A stretch of 22,581 nucleotides of DNA from JANNGC01 sp043758205 (lineage in GTDB: Bacteria; Verrucomicrobiota; Verrucomicrobiia; Limisphaerales; SIBH01), in NCBI GenBank assembly GCA_043758205.1, contig JAYVNY010000070.1, positions 1 to 22,581 on the forward strand, given 5' to 3'. The notes below the pieces were generated by a model. The model was not told where the DNA came from. It worked only from the letters and a program-made list of their open reading frames with translations, and ran no database searches. This document shows, piece after piece, positions 1-6,970 of this stretch; the first letter of the stretch is position 1; every line of letters starts with the position of its first letter. The translations under genes were made by a program, and so were the position numbers.

Positions 1-8
1 TGAATTTG

Positions 9-1169
9 ATGAAAGCAATTCTCGCCCTCGAAGACGGCACCGTGTTTCACGGCCAAAGCTTTGGCGCGCGCGCCCACGCGTGCGGCGAAGTCTGTTTCAA
101 CACGTCCATGACGGGCTATCAGGAGATTCTCACCGACCCTTCTTACAAAGGGCAGATCGTCACCATGACGTATCCGCTCATCGGCAACTACGGCGTCAAC
201 GAGCAGGACGTGGAATCCTGGCGTCCGCATGTCGCGGGCTTCGTCATCCGCGAGTTGTCGCCCATCGTCAGCAACTGGCGCGCGGACTCTTCGCTCGGAG
301 ATTATCTGGAGAAGAATGGCATCCCGGGATTGCAAGGCATCGACACCCGCGCGCTCACGAAAAAGCTGCGCGTGCGCGGCGCAATGAAAGGTTTCATCTC
401 AACGGAAGACGTGAGCGACGCGGAAGCCATCGAGCGCGCGCGTTCGTGGACAGGACTCGTGGGCGTGGACTACGTGAAGGAAGTCACGCACAGGGAGCCG
501 TTCCTCTGGGACCCGCAGGATCAGCAGAGCGCCAGCTTCAATATCGTGCGCGGCCTTCAAGTCGCCGACAACCGCAACGTGCGCGACCCGCTGCCGCCCG
601 CCGACATCCCGATTGTCGCCTACGACTTCGGCATGAAATACAACATCCTGCGCCGGCTCCGGCAGCAGGGTTTCCGCGTGCAGGTCGTGCCCGCGACCAC
701 GCCCGCGAGCGAGGCGTTGAAATACAAACCCGCCGGCGTGTTCCTCTCGAACGGCCCCGGTGATCCTTCTGCGCTGCCCTACGCGGCGCAGGCGGTGCGC
801 GACGTGGTGGCGAGCGGCGTGCCGACCTTCGGCATTTGTCTCGGGCACCAGATTCTGGGACTCGCGCTGGGCGGAAAAACTTTCAAGCTCAAGTTCGGTC
901 ATCGCGGCGGCAACCAGCCGGTGAAAGATTTGGAAACCGGCAAGGTGGAAATCACCTCGCAGAATCACGGCTTCGCGGTGGATGCGAACTCGCTCCCGTC
1001 CGACGTGTCCGTGAACCGCATCAACCTGAACGACCAGACCGTGGAAGGCATGCGCCACAAGACGAAGCCGATTTTCTGCGTGCAGTATCATCCCGAAGCC
1101 TCGCCCGGCCCGCACGATTCCAACCCGCTCTTCGCGGAGTTCCGTAAGCTGGTGGAGAGCAAGGGGTAG
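9..1169 (+). CDS. carA: Carbamoyl-phosphate synthase, small (glutaminase) subunit
   Basis: Hydrolyses glutamine and passes ammonia to the large subunit CarB, which makes carbamoyl phosphate for pyrimidine and arginine synthesis in the cytoplasm. The 386-residue product has the usual CarA length. The N-terminal half is the CarA-specific domain (motif CFNTSMTGYQEILTDPSY near the start). The C-terminal half is a class I glutamine amidotransferase: nucleophile Cys277 in GICLGHQ, and His361 and Glu363 in QYHPEAS complete the triad. An in-frame TTG lies one codon upstream, but ATG at 9 is preferred. The TGA at bases 1-3 could end an upstream gene, leaving almost no spacer. carB does not follow, so the two subunits are either split or carB lies upstream. 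No key residue is missing. Confidence 0.97.
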   Translation: MKAILALEDGTVFHGQSFGARAHACGEVCFNTSMTGYQEILTDPSYKGQIVTMTYPLIGNYGVNEQDVESWRPHVAGFVIRELSPIVSNWRADSSLGDYLEKNGIPGLQGIDTRALTKKLRVRGAMKGFISTEDVSDAEAIERARSWTGLVGVDYVKEVTHREPFLWDPQDQQSASFNIVRGLQVADNRNVRDPLPPADIPIVAYDFGMKYNILRRLRQQGFRVQVVPATTPASEALKYKPAGVFLSNGPGDPSALPYAAQAVRDVVASGVPTFGICLGHQILGLALGGKTFKLKFGHRGGNQPVKDLETGKVEITSQNHGFAVDANSLPSDVSVNRINLNDQTVEGMRHKTKPIFCVQYHPEASPGPHDSNPLFAEFRKLVESKG

Positions 1170-1219
1170 GAGTTTTCGGATCGCATCTATTTTACGAAGT
1201 CACAAACCAAAGGGATAAA

Positions 1220-1564
1220 ATGAAAAAGATCATCCGAATTGTCGCCGCCAGCTTCTTGGCCGTTTCATGCTGCCTAGCCGCAGAGAAGAGTTTGAACGTA
1301 GTTGTGAAGGGCACCATTTCGCCACAGCCAGTCGTGTTTACCGGCTCGTTTGTTTACGTCAAAGAAGGCAAAGAGATTAAAAAAGAGCTCAACGGCAAGG
1401 GCAATCAAAGCGAGGCATTCAGGGGTGATTACATCAAGTCTTGCACCGTCCAGAAAACTTCGGAGAAAGGTGAAATGCAGCTGGTGATCATGGAGGACGG
1501 CCAAAAAATTTACCAATCACCGCGGACCAGCACCAACGGCCCGATTGTATATGTTAAAAAGTAG
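1220..1564 (+). CDS. Small exported protein of unknown function
   Basis: I do not recognise a family. The 114-residue product starts with a typical Sec signal peptide: MKKIIRI, a hydrophobic run through AASFLAVSCCLA, and probable cleavage near residue 20-21 before EKSLN. The mature part of about 93 residues is lysine-rich and soluble-looking, with alternating beta-strand-like segments (LNVVVKGTISPQPVVF, GEMQLVIMEDGQKIY), which suggests a small beta-rich periplasmic or secreted domain. The start is supported by a purine-rich AAAGGGAT about 6 bases upstream of the ATG, one of the few recognisable ribosome sites here. The two adjacent cysteines in the signal peptide do not form a good lipobox. 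The gene is less GC-rich than carA. It stands alone between carA and a repeat block. Confidence 0.72.
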   Translation: MKKIIRIVAASFLAVSCCLAAEKSLNVVVKGTISPQPVVFTGSFVYVKEGKEIKKELNGKGNQSEAFRGDYIKSCTVQKTSEKGEMQLVIMEDGQKIYQSPRTSTNGPIVYVKK

Positions 1565-1608
1565 CCGTCAGCCCAACCAATCGCTGCATCATCGCCGTCG
1601 TTGTTCTC

Positions 1609-1780
1609 GTCCCGAAGGGACAGCCGGAAATTAGCCAGCCACGAAGTGGCTGGAACCTGCGCCGAGGGAATTCGTCCTGAAAGGACGACGGAACTGGCCA
1701 CCGTCCCTCCGGGACTTATTCGCGATCCGAACTGATCCAGCCACTGCGTGGCTGGCTAATTTCCTGTGGCCCTCCGGGCC
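1609..1780. repeat. Array of 3-nt-loop hairpins with a 17-bp outer inverted repeat
   Basis: This gene-free block holds six short perfect palindromes with three-base loops: GTCCC-gaa-GGGAC (1609-1621), CCAGCCAC-gaa-GTGGCTGG (1635-1653), CGTCCT-gaa-AGGACG (1673-1687), GTCCC-tcc-GGGAC (1703-1715), CCAGCCAC-tgc-GTGGCTGG (1737-1755) and GGCCC-tcc-GGGCC (1768-1780). Two of them lie within a larger inverted repeat of 17 bp, 1626-1642 against 1748-1764. ORFs crossing the block have no protein-like features and look spurious. Confidence 0.7.
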
Positions 1781-1962
1781 GGCCGCAATTTGAAAATGTG
1801 GCGGCAGAGCGACAGCGGCGACGGCGCTTTCCACCGCGCGAAACGCCCTCACCATTCCAACACCATCCTGCGTGCGAAAGCGGTGTCGCCGCTTCGCTCT
1901 GCCACCGCAGTCCAAATTTTTCCCCGGCCGCTGTCGATGGAATCTTTTCAGTGGCCGGAAAT

Positions 1963-2188
1963 GCCTCACGCCAAGTCCGCAAAGGGCGCAAAGAAATTAC
2001 CAAGATTGCGGCCAACCCTGACGCTGGTAGGGCGGCGCTGTCCTCAGCGCGCCGGGGTGAGGTGTGAGCAAGTTCCACAGTCTCTCCGATTCGCGGCGCG
2101 GTGAGGACACCGCGCCCTACCTTGGCATCTCGATTGTTCGAGCAACCCACCCAAACCTTTGCGGCCTTGGCGGCCTTCGCGTGAGGCC
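1963..2188. repeat. Composite inverted-repeat element with nested hairpins
   Basis: The left edge (1963-1993, GCCTCACGCCAAGTCCGC and onward) is an imperfect reverse complement of the right edge (2154-2188, ending CTTCGCGTGAGGCC). Nested inside is a second inverted repeat, 2027-2054 against 2094-2120, both beginning or ending GTAGGGCG/CGCCCTAC. Each inner arm is itself a hairpin with a 4-nt loop (tcct or agga). The outer edge motif recurs at 17216-17287. The remaining spacer from 2189 to the nitrilase start at 2352 shows no gene. The ORFs across this region encode arginine-rich, low-complexity peptides and look spurious. Confidence 0.6.
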
Positions 2189-2351
2189 ATTTTTCCCGTG
2201 TCGCGACCCGCGCGGGGATTCAATTCACTCGCGTCATGCCCCACTTCCTTCGCACCGACGCGCCCAGCTTTGGTGCCTGGCTCGTCGCGATTTCACTCAA
2301 GACGACGGCGGCAGGTTGCAAACCCGCGCTCCGCCTAACACACTCGCGCGC

Positions 2352-3116
2352 ATGAATATTGCCTGCGTCCAGTTCGACATCGCCTGGGAGAACAAGGCGG
2401 CGAATTACGCGAAAGTGTTGTCGCTGCTCAAGTCCGCCAGCATCCCGCGAGGCTCGCTGGTGCTGCTGCCGGAGATGTTCGCGTGCGGTTTCAGCATGAG
2501 CGTCGCGGCCATCGCGGAGGAGCTGGGCGGGCCGACCGAACAGTTTCTCGCCGAGACGGCGCGGGTCTTCGGCATCTACTTGCTCGCGGGCGTGGTCACG
2601 CGCGGGCCGCACGGGCGCGGGCGCAACGAGTGCGTGACCTTCTCGCCAGCGGGAGACCTTCTCGAGCGCTACCGCAAGATGCAGCCCTTCACGCTGGGCG
2701 GTGAGACGGCCAGTTACGAGGCGGGCGAAGAGGCTCATACCTTTCCCTGCGGCAACATCCTGCTCGCGCCGTTCATCTGTTACGATTTGCGCTTTCCCGA
2801 ATTGCCGCGCTCCATCGCCTCGCAGCGTCCGCACCTGATGACCTTCATCGCCAACTGGCCGAACACGCGCCTGCACCATTGGCCGCGCCTGCTTCAGGCC
2901 CGCGCCATCGAGAATCAGTGCTACGTGGCGGGCGTGAACCGCATCGGCAACGACCCGCGCTTCCAGCATGCCGGGCGCACGATGATCGTGGACCCGCACG
3001 GAGAAATCCTTGCCGACGCGGGCGCGGAGGAAGCGGTGATTCAGGCACGAATTGATCCGGACTGGCTGGCGGAATACCGCCGGGCGTTTCCGGCGCTGGA
3101 CGATATGCGGAAGTGA
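2352..3116 (+). CDS. Nitrilase-superfamily amidohydrolase, omega-amidase (YafV/Nit2) type
   Basis: A carbon-nitrogen hydrolase of 254 residues, typical for the single-domain branch. The catalytic triad is visible: Glu41 in LLPEMFACGFSM, Lys109 in RYRKMQPF and Cys143 in FICYDLRFPE. The PEMF..GFSM signature and the FICYDLRFP nucleophile loop match the YafV/omega-amidase branch, which deaminates alpha-keto acid amides such as 2-oxoglutaramate. The exact substrate is inferred. The open frame continues upstream to 2064, but that part is repeat DNA encoding arginine-rich nonsense, so I choose the ATG giving MNIACVQFDIAW, the usual family start. The last 39 nt before the final codon and stop, encoding EYRRAFPALDDMR, recur beyond the hicBA pair at 3613-3651. 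Confidence 0.92.
   Translation: MNIACVQFDIAWENKAANYAKVLSLLKSASIPRGSLVLLPEMFACGFSMSVAAIAEELGGPTEQFLAETARVFGIYLLAGVVTRGPHGRGRNECVTFSPAGDLLERYRKMQPFTLGGETASYEAGEEAHTFPCGNILLAPFICYDLRFPELPRSIASQRPHLMTFIANWPNTRLHHWPRLLQARAIENQCYVAGVNRIGNDPRFQHAGRTMIVDPHGEILADAGAEEAVIQARIDPDWLAEYRRAFPALDDMRK
3071..3109 (+). repeat. Direct repeat, copy 1 (3' end of nitrilase gene)
   Basis: This 39-nt stretch encodes EYRRAFPALDDMR at the nitrilase C-terminus. It matches 3613-3651 at 34 of 39 positions. All five differences are transitions and all are synonymous in this frame. The two copies bracket hicBA. Confidence 0.85.
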
Positions 3117-3137
3117 GATTTGAAGCCGGGCTGCGAA

Positions 3138-3359
3138 TCAAAGCAACCGGACCAACTCATCCACGCTGATTCCAGCTTGGCGGAGAATCGCCCTCAATGT
3201 TCCCCGGTCAATCTGCCGGTGGTTGGGAACAACGGTTTGGGCGAAAGGATCACCACGGCGCATGATGATGTGGCTGCCATGCTGACGCCGAACCGTGAAG
3301 CCGGCTTTCTGCAAAGCCCGGACGACTTCAGCCCCGGAGACCTGGGGCAGTTCGCTCAT
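3138..3359 (-). CDS. hicA: HicA-type mRNA interferase toxin
   Basis: A 73-residue protein with the HicA double-stranded-RNA-binding-like fold. It has LPQVSGAEVVRALQKAGF at the N-terminus, the hallmark RRQHGSHIIMRR with the likely catalytic His30, a basic VVPNHRQIDRGTLRAILRQAG segment, and a C-terminal ISVDELVRLL helix. HicA toxins cleave mRNA during translation and are neutralised by HicB. The ATG overlaps the hicB stop by 4 nt, so hicB is upstream and translation is probably coupled, antitoxin first. The gene converges on the nitrilase with only about 20 bp between stops. Recognition is firm; activity is untested. Confidence 0.92.
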   Translation of the reverse strand: MSELPQVSGAEVVRALQKAGFTVRRQHGSHIIMRRGDPFAQTVVPNHRQIDRGTLRAILRQAGISVDELVRLL

Positions 3360-3562
3360 ACGGCGAGCAGCAGTGCGTCGAAACGTTCTTCAGGTACCGG
3401 CAGGCCGTCGTGCTTCAGGGCGAGCACGTAGCCTTCGATGGCCTCGCGGATGTTGATGATCGCATCCTCGCGGCTTTCACCTTGGGAAACGCAGCCCGGA
3501 AGACTCGGACACTCGGCAACCCAGAAACCGTCCTCGCCCGGATAGATGATGACCTGTCGCAT
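3356..3562 (-). CDS. hicB: HicB-type antitoxin, short form without DNA-binding domain
   Basis: The 68-residue product shows the HicB partial RNase H fold: RQVIIYPGEDGFWVAECPSLPGCVSQG, then an EDAIINIREAIEGYVLAL helix. It should bind and mask HicA. Many HicB proteins carry an added C-terminal helix-turn-helix or ribbon-helix-helix domain that represses the operon. This one stops at RFDALLLAV and has none, so autoregulation by direct DNA binding is not expected from this polypeptide alone. It is the first gene of the hicBA unit. Its promoter should lie in 3563-3660, the stretch that holds the second copy of the nitrilase-end repeat. Confidence 0.92.
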   Translation of the reverse strand: MRQVIIYPGEDGFWVAECPSLPGCVSQGESREDAIINIREAIEGYVLALKHDGLPVPEERFDALLLAV

Positions 3563-3612
3563 GGCCGCAGCGTAACGCGCGAAAGGGAAAGCTCAATGCT
3601 GATGATGGGTGT

Positions 3613-3651
3613 GGAATATCGCCGGGCGTTTCCGGCGTTAGATGACATGCG
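3613..3651 (+). repeat. Direct repeat, copy 2 (orphan nitrilase 3'-end fragment)
   Basis: This is a second, synonymously diverged copy of the sequence encoding EYRRAFPALDDMR. It lies 51 bp upstream of the hicB start on the opposite strand, is followed in frame by PPA and a stop, and is not attached to any nitrilase reading frame. It looks like a remnant of another nitrilase allele or of the original gene end. Confidence 0.8.
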
Positions 3652-3659
3652 CCCTCCGG

Positions 3660-3738
3660 CGTAGCGGCGTCTCGGCAGAGCGCCGCCATTCAAACTTGGA
3701 AAAGACGATCAGCGGCGCTCTGCCGAGACGCCGCTACG
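3660..3738. repeat. 27-bp perfect inverted repeat, possible terminator for the SIS gene
   Basis: The arms 3660-3686 and 3712-3738 are perfect reverse complements (CGTAGCGGCGTCTCGGCAGA and onward) with a 25-nt spacer. The right arm ends two bases short of the SIS isomerase stop codon, so the minus-strand transcript would fold into a long hairpin immediately after the gene. No T tract follows. Confidence 0.8.
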
Positions 3739-3740
3739 AT

Positions 3741-4313
3741 TTATTCTTTCGCAATCTCCGGCTTCTCCATAAACGCGTAGCAGAGCAAATGGCAGATGCC
3801 CATCTGCGCGTCTTCCACGCGGCCATAGTGCGTGTCGTTGATGACGATGACATCGTGCGCGACTTCGGCCATGCGCCCACGTTTCGCGCCGACGAGCGCG
3901 ATGGTGTGGAGGCCGTTGGCGCGCGACCATTCGAGCGCCTTCACGCAGTTCGGCGAGTTACCGCTCACGCTCAGGCTCAACGCCACGTCGCCGGGGCGTC
4001 CGTAGTTTTGCAACTGGCGCACAAAAATATCTTCGTAGGCGTAGTCGTTGCCGATGGCGGTCATCCAGCTCACGTTGTCGTTCAGCGAGAGCACGCGGAA
4101 GCGTTTGCCGATTTTGTCCGAGGAACCTTTGCCGAGGTCGGTGGCGAAGTGCGAGGAGTTCGAGGCGCTGCCGCCGTTGCCGAAACAAAAAATCTGCCGG
4201 TCTTCCGCCACGGCCTGGTTCAGCCGATCAATCAGCCCCGCGACCTGCTCGACGGGAATGGAATCCAGCGCGGCCTTCTGCAAGCGAATGTATTCGGCAA
4301 TCCAATTGTTCAT
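3741..4313 (-). CDS. SIS-domain phosphosugar isomerase, GmhA-like
   Basis: The 190-residue protein is a single SIS domain, the size of sedoheptulose-7-phosphate isomerase GmhA, which begins ADP-heptose synthesis for LPS or glycoprotein heptose; DiaA-like regulators share the fold. Visible motifs are FGNGGSASNSSHFATDLGKG (45-63, phosphosugar loop), SLSVSGNSPNCVKAL (second SIS motif) and a C-terminal helix with His175 in GICHLLCYAFME matching the GmhA catalytic histidine. At the position where I recall the GmhA catalytic Glu, this protein has Asp59. Assignment to GmhA rather than another SIS isomerase is therefore moderate. The frame runs upstream antisense to purD; the ATG giving MNNWIAEYIRLQKAAL fits the family. 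The gene is divergent from purD. Confidence 0.88.
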   Translation of the reverse strand: MNNWIAEYIRLQKAALDSIPVEQVAGLIDRLNQAVAEDRQIFCFGNGGSASNSSHFATDLGKGSSDKIGKRFRVLSLNDNVSWMTAIGNDYAYEDIFVRQLQNYGRPGDVALSLSVSGNSPNCVKALEWSRANGLHTIALVGAKRGRMAEVAHDVIVINDTHYGRVEDAQMGICHLLCYAFMEKPEIAKE

Positions 4314-4449
4314 GTGCGCGGGAACATGCGGGGAAAAAATTTTCGCGGCAAGTGCGGAGCGCACCGTGCCCCCGGCGTCCCGCCGGAGACGCGTGGCGGG
4401 CGACAAATTTCTTTTCCCCGCGCACGTTCCTGCTTCAATCCGCCGCCTC
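4314..4449. promoter_or_regulatory. Divergent SIS-gene/purD intergenic region with long hairpin
   Basis: The spacer between the two divergent starts must hold both promoters. It contains an imperfect inverted repeat: 4321-4342 (GGAACATGCGGGGAAAAAAT and onward) against 4405-4430 (AAATTTCTTTTCCCCGCGCA and onward). Within it is a 3-nt-loop hairpin CCGGCG-tcc-CGCCGG (4372-4386) whose stem recurs at 15606-15622. I could not assign -35/-10 boxes with confidence. Confidence 0.45.
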
Positions 4450-5742
4450 ATGAAACTGCTCGTCATCGGTTCTGGCGGACGCGAACACGCCCTCGTCTGG
4501 AAGCTCGCGCAATCGCCGCACGTCACGAGGATGTGGTGCGCCTCCGGCAACGCGGGTATCGCGGGCGAACGGTTGGCGAAGAATGGCGCGCTCGTGCAAT
4601 GCGTGCCCGTCAGCGCGGAGAATCTCCCGGCGCTCCTCGCCTTCGCGCAGGAACACCAACCCGACCTCACGGTCGTCGGCCCGGACAATCCGCTCGCGCT
4701 GGGCGTGGTGGATTTGTTCCAGAGCCAGGGTTTCCGCATCTGGGGGCCGAACCAACGGGCCGCGCAGTTCGAGGCGTCGAAGGCCTTCTCGCAGGACTTC
4801 ATGGAACGCCACGGCATCCCGACGGCGCGCGCGAAGACTTTCTCCGAACCGTCCGCCGCAAAAAGTTTTGCGCGCGAACTTGGCGGTCCGTGCGTGGTGA
4901 AAGCCGACGGTCTCGCGCTCGGCAAGGGCGTGCTGATTTGCCGCGACCTGGCGGCGGCGGAGCGGGCGATTGATGAGATTCTCGTCGGCCATACGTTCGG
5001 CGCGGCAGGCGCGCGCATCGTCATCCAGGAATTTCTCGAAGGCATGGAGATTTCCCTGCACGCGCTGTGCGATGGTCGCGTCGCGAAACTTTTTCCCACC
5101 TCGCAAGACCACAAGCGCGCGCTCGACGGCGACGCGGGCTTGAATACTGGCGGCATGGGCACGTATTCGCCCGCGCCGTTTCTCAATGACGCGCAACTGG
5201 CCCAGGTCGGTCGCGCCATTCTCGAGCCGTGGGCGCGCGGGTGCGCGGCGGAGGGCATCGAGTACCGCGGCATTCTTTATCCCGGCGTGATGCTGACGGC
5301 GAACGGCCCGCGCGTGATCGAATTCAACGCGCGCTTTGGCGATCCGGAAACGCAGGTTTATCTGCCGCGTCTCGAAAACGATCTCGTGGAACTGCTCGAC
5401 GCCAGCGCCACCGGCACACTCGGCGCGCAGGAGCTGAAGTGGAAACCCGGCGCGGCGGTGTGTGTGGTCATGGCGTCCGGTGGCTACCCGGGCACTTACA
5501 ATAAAGGCGACGCGATCACCGGCCTCGCCGAGGCCGACGCGCTTTCAGACACTAAAGTTTTTCACGCCGGCACCGCGCGGGCGGGCGACAGCATCGTGAC
5601 CAATGGCGGGCGCGTGCTCGGGGTGACGGCATGGGCGGGCGACTTGCGCGCGGCGCGCGCGGCGGCGTATCGCGGAGTGGAGAAGATTCAGTTTGCGAAC
5701 GCACACTACCGTCGCGACATCGCGGCGAAAGCGCTGGGCTGA
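4450..5742 (+). CDS. purD: Phosphoribosylamine-glycine ligase (GAR synthetase)
   Basis: Catalyses the second step of de novo purine synthesis, joining glycine to 5-phosphoribosylamine with ATP. The 430-residue protein has the usual full length. The N-terminal Rossmann-like domain begins MKLLVIGSGGREHALVWKL. The ATP-grasp core carries VVKADGLALGKGV, and HKRALDGDAGLNTGGMGTYS is the family signature. EFNARFGDPETQV holds the metal-binding Glu/Asn. The C-terminal domain ends ANAHYRRDIAAKALG. The reading frame extends upstream through the intergenic hairpin into DNA antisense to the SIS gene; only ATG 4450 gives the conserved start. No Shine-Dalgarno is evident. It stands alone, not in a pur operon, and its stop is directly followed by a 32-bp inverted repeat. 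Confidence 0.97.
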   Translation: MKLLVIGSGGREHALVWKLAQSPHVTRMWCASGNAGIAGERLAKNGALVQCVPVSAENLPALLAFAQEHQPDLTVVGPDNPLALGVVDLFQSQGFRIWGPNQRAAQFEASKAFSQDFMERHGIPTARAKTFSEPSAAKSFARELGGPCVVKADGLALGKGVLICRDLAAAERAIDEILVGHTFGAAGARIVIQEFLEGMEISLHALCDGRVAKLFPTSQDHKRALDGDAGLNTGGMGTYSPAPFLNDAQLAQVGRAILEPWARGCAAEGIEYRGILYPGVMLTANGPRVIEFNARFGDPETQVYLPRLENDLVELLDASATGTLGAQELKWKPGAAVCVVMASGGYPGTYNKGDAITGLAEADALSDTKVFHAGTARAGDSIVTNGGRVLGVTAWAGDLRAARAAAYRGVEKIQFANAHYRRDIAAKALG

Positions 5743-5851
5743 GGCGCGCGGACTTTCCAGTCCGCAGCAAGCCAGGAAAATCCGAGCGCGTCAGAAGTTT
5801 GCGAGTCCTCACCATTCCGTGGCTTGCTGCGGACTGGAAAGTCCGCGCGCC
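5743..5851. repeat. 32-bp perfect inverted repeat between convergent purD and lipid kinase
   Basis: The arms 5743-5774 and 5820-5851 are exact reverse complements with a 45-nt spacer. The left arm starts at the base after the purD stop. Each arm also contains a small hairpin of its own, GCGGACT-ttcc-AGTCCGC at 5748-5765 and its mirror image. Placement between convergent genes suggests a bidirectional terminator or an inserted palindromic element; there is no T tract. Confidence 0.85.
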
Positions 5852-5855
5852 GGCT

Positions 5856-6743
5856 TTACGGCCCGATCACGCGCAGGAGTTTTCCCGCGACGCCGAACTT
5901 CACCGGGAGCGGCGCGACGTTCTCGCCGTCGAGTTGAAAGGGAATGGGGCGCGCACAGTTCAGCGTCAGCTCGGTGCCGCGCAGTTGGATGGTGTGGCCG
6001 CCGGTGTGAAAATTGCCCGTCAGCAGTCCCCAGCCGCTGCGCACGGCGACCGCGAGATTCACGCGCGGATAGACCACCGCCTCCAGCACGCCGTCCGTGA
6101 GATCGGCGCGTGGGAAAATGGTAAAGCGTCCGCCGTAGAATTTCCCGTTGCCGATGAGCACCAGTTCACCGCGCACGGTTTCCTGGCCGTTGCTGAGTTC
6201 CATCACTGGTTGTTTTTCCGCCAGCGCCTGCACGCCGGCGATGATGTAGGCGATGAAGCCGAGCCGCTTCTTCAGCTTCCAACTCACGAGTTCCACGGCA
6301 CGCGAATCGAGGCCCGCGCCCGCGAGTTGGGCGAAGTAGCGTCGCTCCGTGCGCCCGCTCACGATGTGTTCCGCCCACGGCGCATCAATGAGGATTTCGC
6401 GCCCGCGCTGAATGGCCGCCCACGCGCCGGCGAAATCGTGCGGCAAGTTCAACTCCTTCGCGAAGACATTCACCGTGCCGAGCGGCAGTACGCCCAGCCG
6501 CGTGTGCGGCAAACCGTCTGCGTCTGCGATTCCGTTCAGCACTTCGTTCAGCGTGCCGTCGCCGCCTGCGGCCACGAGGGTGGTGAAACCTTCGCGCACC
6601 GCTTCCGCGCCGAGTCGGCGCGCATCGCCGGGCGCGAGCGTGGGGCGCAGCGCGGCCACGGCGGCAATCTCATCGAGCCGCTTCCGCAGGCGGCGCGCTT
6701 TGTCGCCGCGCGCGGCGGGATTGAAAATGACGCAGGTCTTCAT
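5856..6743 (-). CDS. Diacylglycerol kinase-like lipid kinase (YegS/BmrU/DagK superfamily)
   Basis: The 295-residue protein has the DAGK catalytic domain at residues 1 to about 130. It starts MKTCVIFNPAARGDKA, followed by the nucleotide-binding AAGGDGTLNEVLNG (near 58-71) and VLPLGTVNVFAKEL, the PxGTxN motif. The C-terminal half has the two-domain layout of YegS/BmrU, with the conserved IGNGKFYGGRF and ADLTDGVLEAVV segments and a final FQLDGENVAPLPV. Members phosphorylate diacylglycerol or similar lipids at the membrane face for phospholipid recycling; the substrate here is inferred. It is convergent with purD across a palindrome and divergent from the NHL-protein gene across another. Confidence 0.92.
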   Translation of the reverse strand: MKTCVIFNPAARGDKARRLRKRLDEIAAVAALRPTLAPGDARRLGAEAVREGFTTLVAAGGDGTLNEVLNGIADADGLPHTRLGVLPLGTVNVFAKELNLPHDFAGAWAAIQRGREILIDAPWAEHIVSGRTERRYFAQLAGAGLDSRAVELVSWKLKKRLGFIAYIIAGVQALAEKQPVMELSNGQETVRGELVLIGNGKFYGGRFTIFPRADLTDGVLEAVVYPRVNLAVAVRSGWGLLTGNFHTGGHTIQLRGTELTLNCARPIPFQLDGENVAPLPVKFGVAGKLLRVIGP

Positions 6744-6785
6744 GCGAGCGCGGGCAACGTCGGAAGTTCAGCACGCGAAGTCCAT

Positions 6786-6899
6786 CCCGGAGCGCGGGTT
6801 TTCCAACCCGCAGCAATGCGAAATGGAAAACGGTGTTCGCAAGTTCCAACGCTATCGGCTGGCGCATTTTGCTGCGGGTTGGAAAACCCGCGCTCCGGG
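6786..6899. repeat. 31-bp perfect inverted repeat upstream of the lipid kinase and NHL genes
   Basis: The arms 6786-6816 and 6869-6899 (CCCGGAGCGCGGGTTTTCCA and onward) match exactly as reverse complements around a 52-nt spacer. Each arm contains the small hairpin GCGGGTT-ttcc-AACCCGC (6794-6811 and its mirror). It lies in the divergent spacer 6744-6970, so here it cannot be a simple terminator and may sit among the two promoters. Confidence 0.82.
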
Positions 6900-6970
6900 G
6901 ACTGATTTCCAACTTGGAACAACGGGCGGATGATCACACTCTCGCGGCGCGTCACCAAACGAGAATATTT

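Noticed and set aside
399..1115. Minus-strand ORF of 238 codons inside carA.
   Set aside because: It is a shadow of carA; the histidine/arginine-rich text has no domain.
1220..1290. Lipoprotein signal in the small exported protein, because of the Cys-Cys pair.
   Set aside because: The residues before the cysteines (AVS) lack the Leu at -3 typical of a lipobox, and an ordinary signal peptidase I site follows.
1716..2150. Minus-strand ORF of 144 codons and several overlapping plus-strand ORFs in the repeat block.
   Set aside because: They run through palindromes, give low-complexity peptides, and have no start signals or domains.
2064..2351. Upstream extension of the nitrilase frame.
   Set aside because: The added 96 residues come from repeat DNA and precede the normal family start.
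3642..4973. Plus-strand ORF of 443 codons antisense to the SIS gene and overlapping purD.
   Set aside because: It is the antisense and out-of-frame shadow of two well-recognised genes and is arginine-rich.
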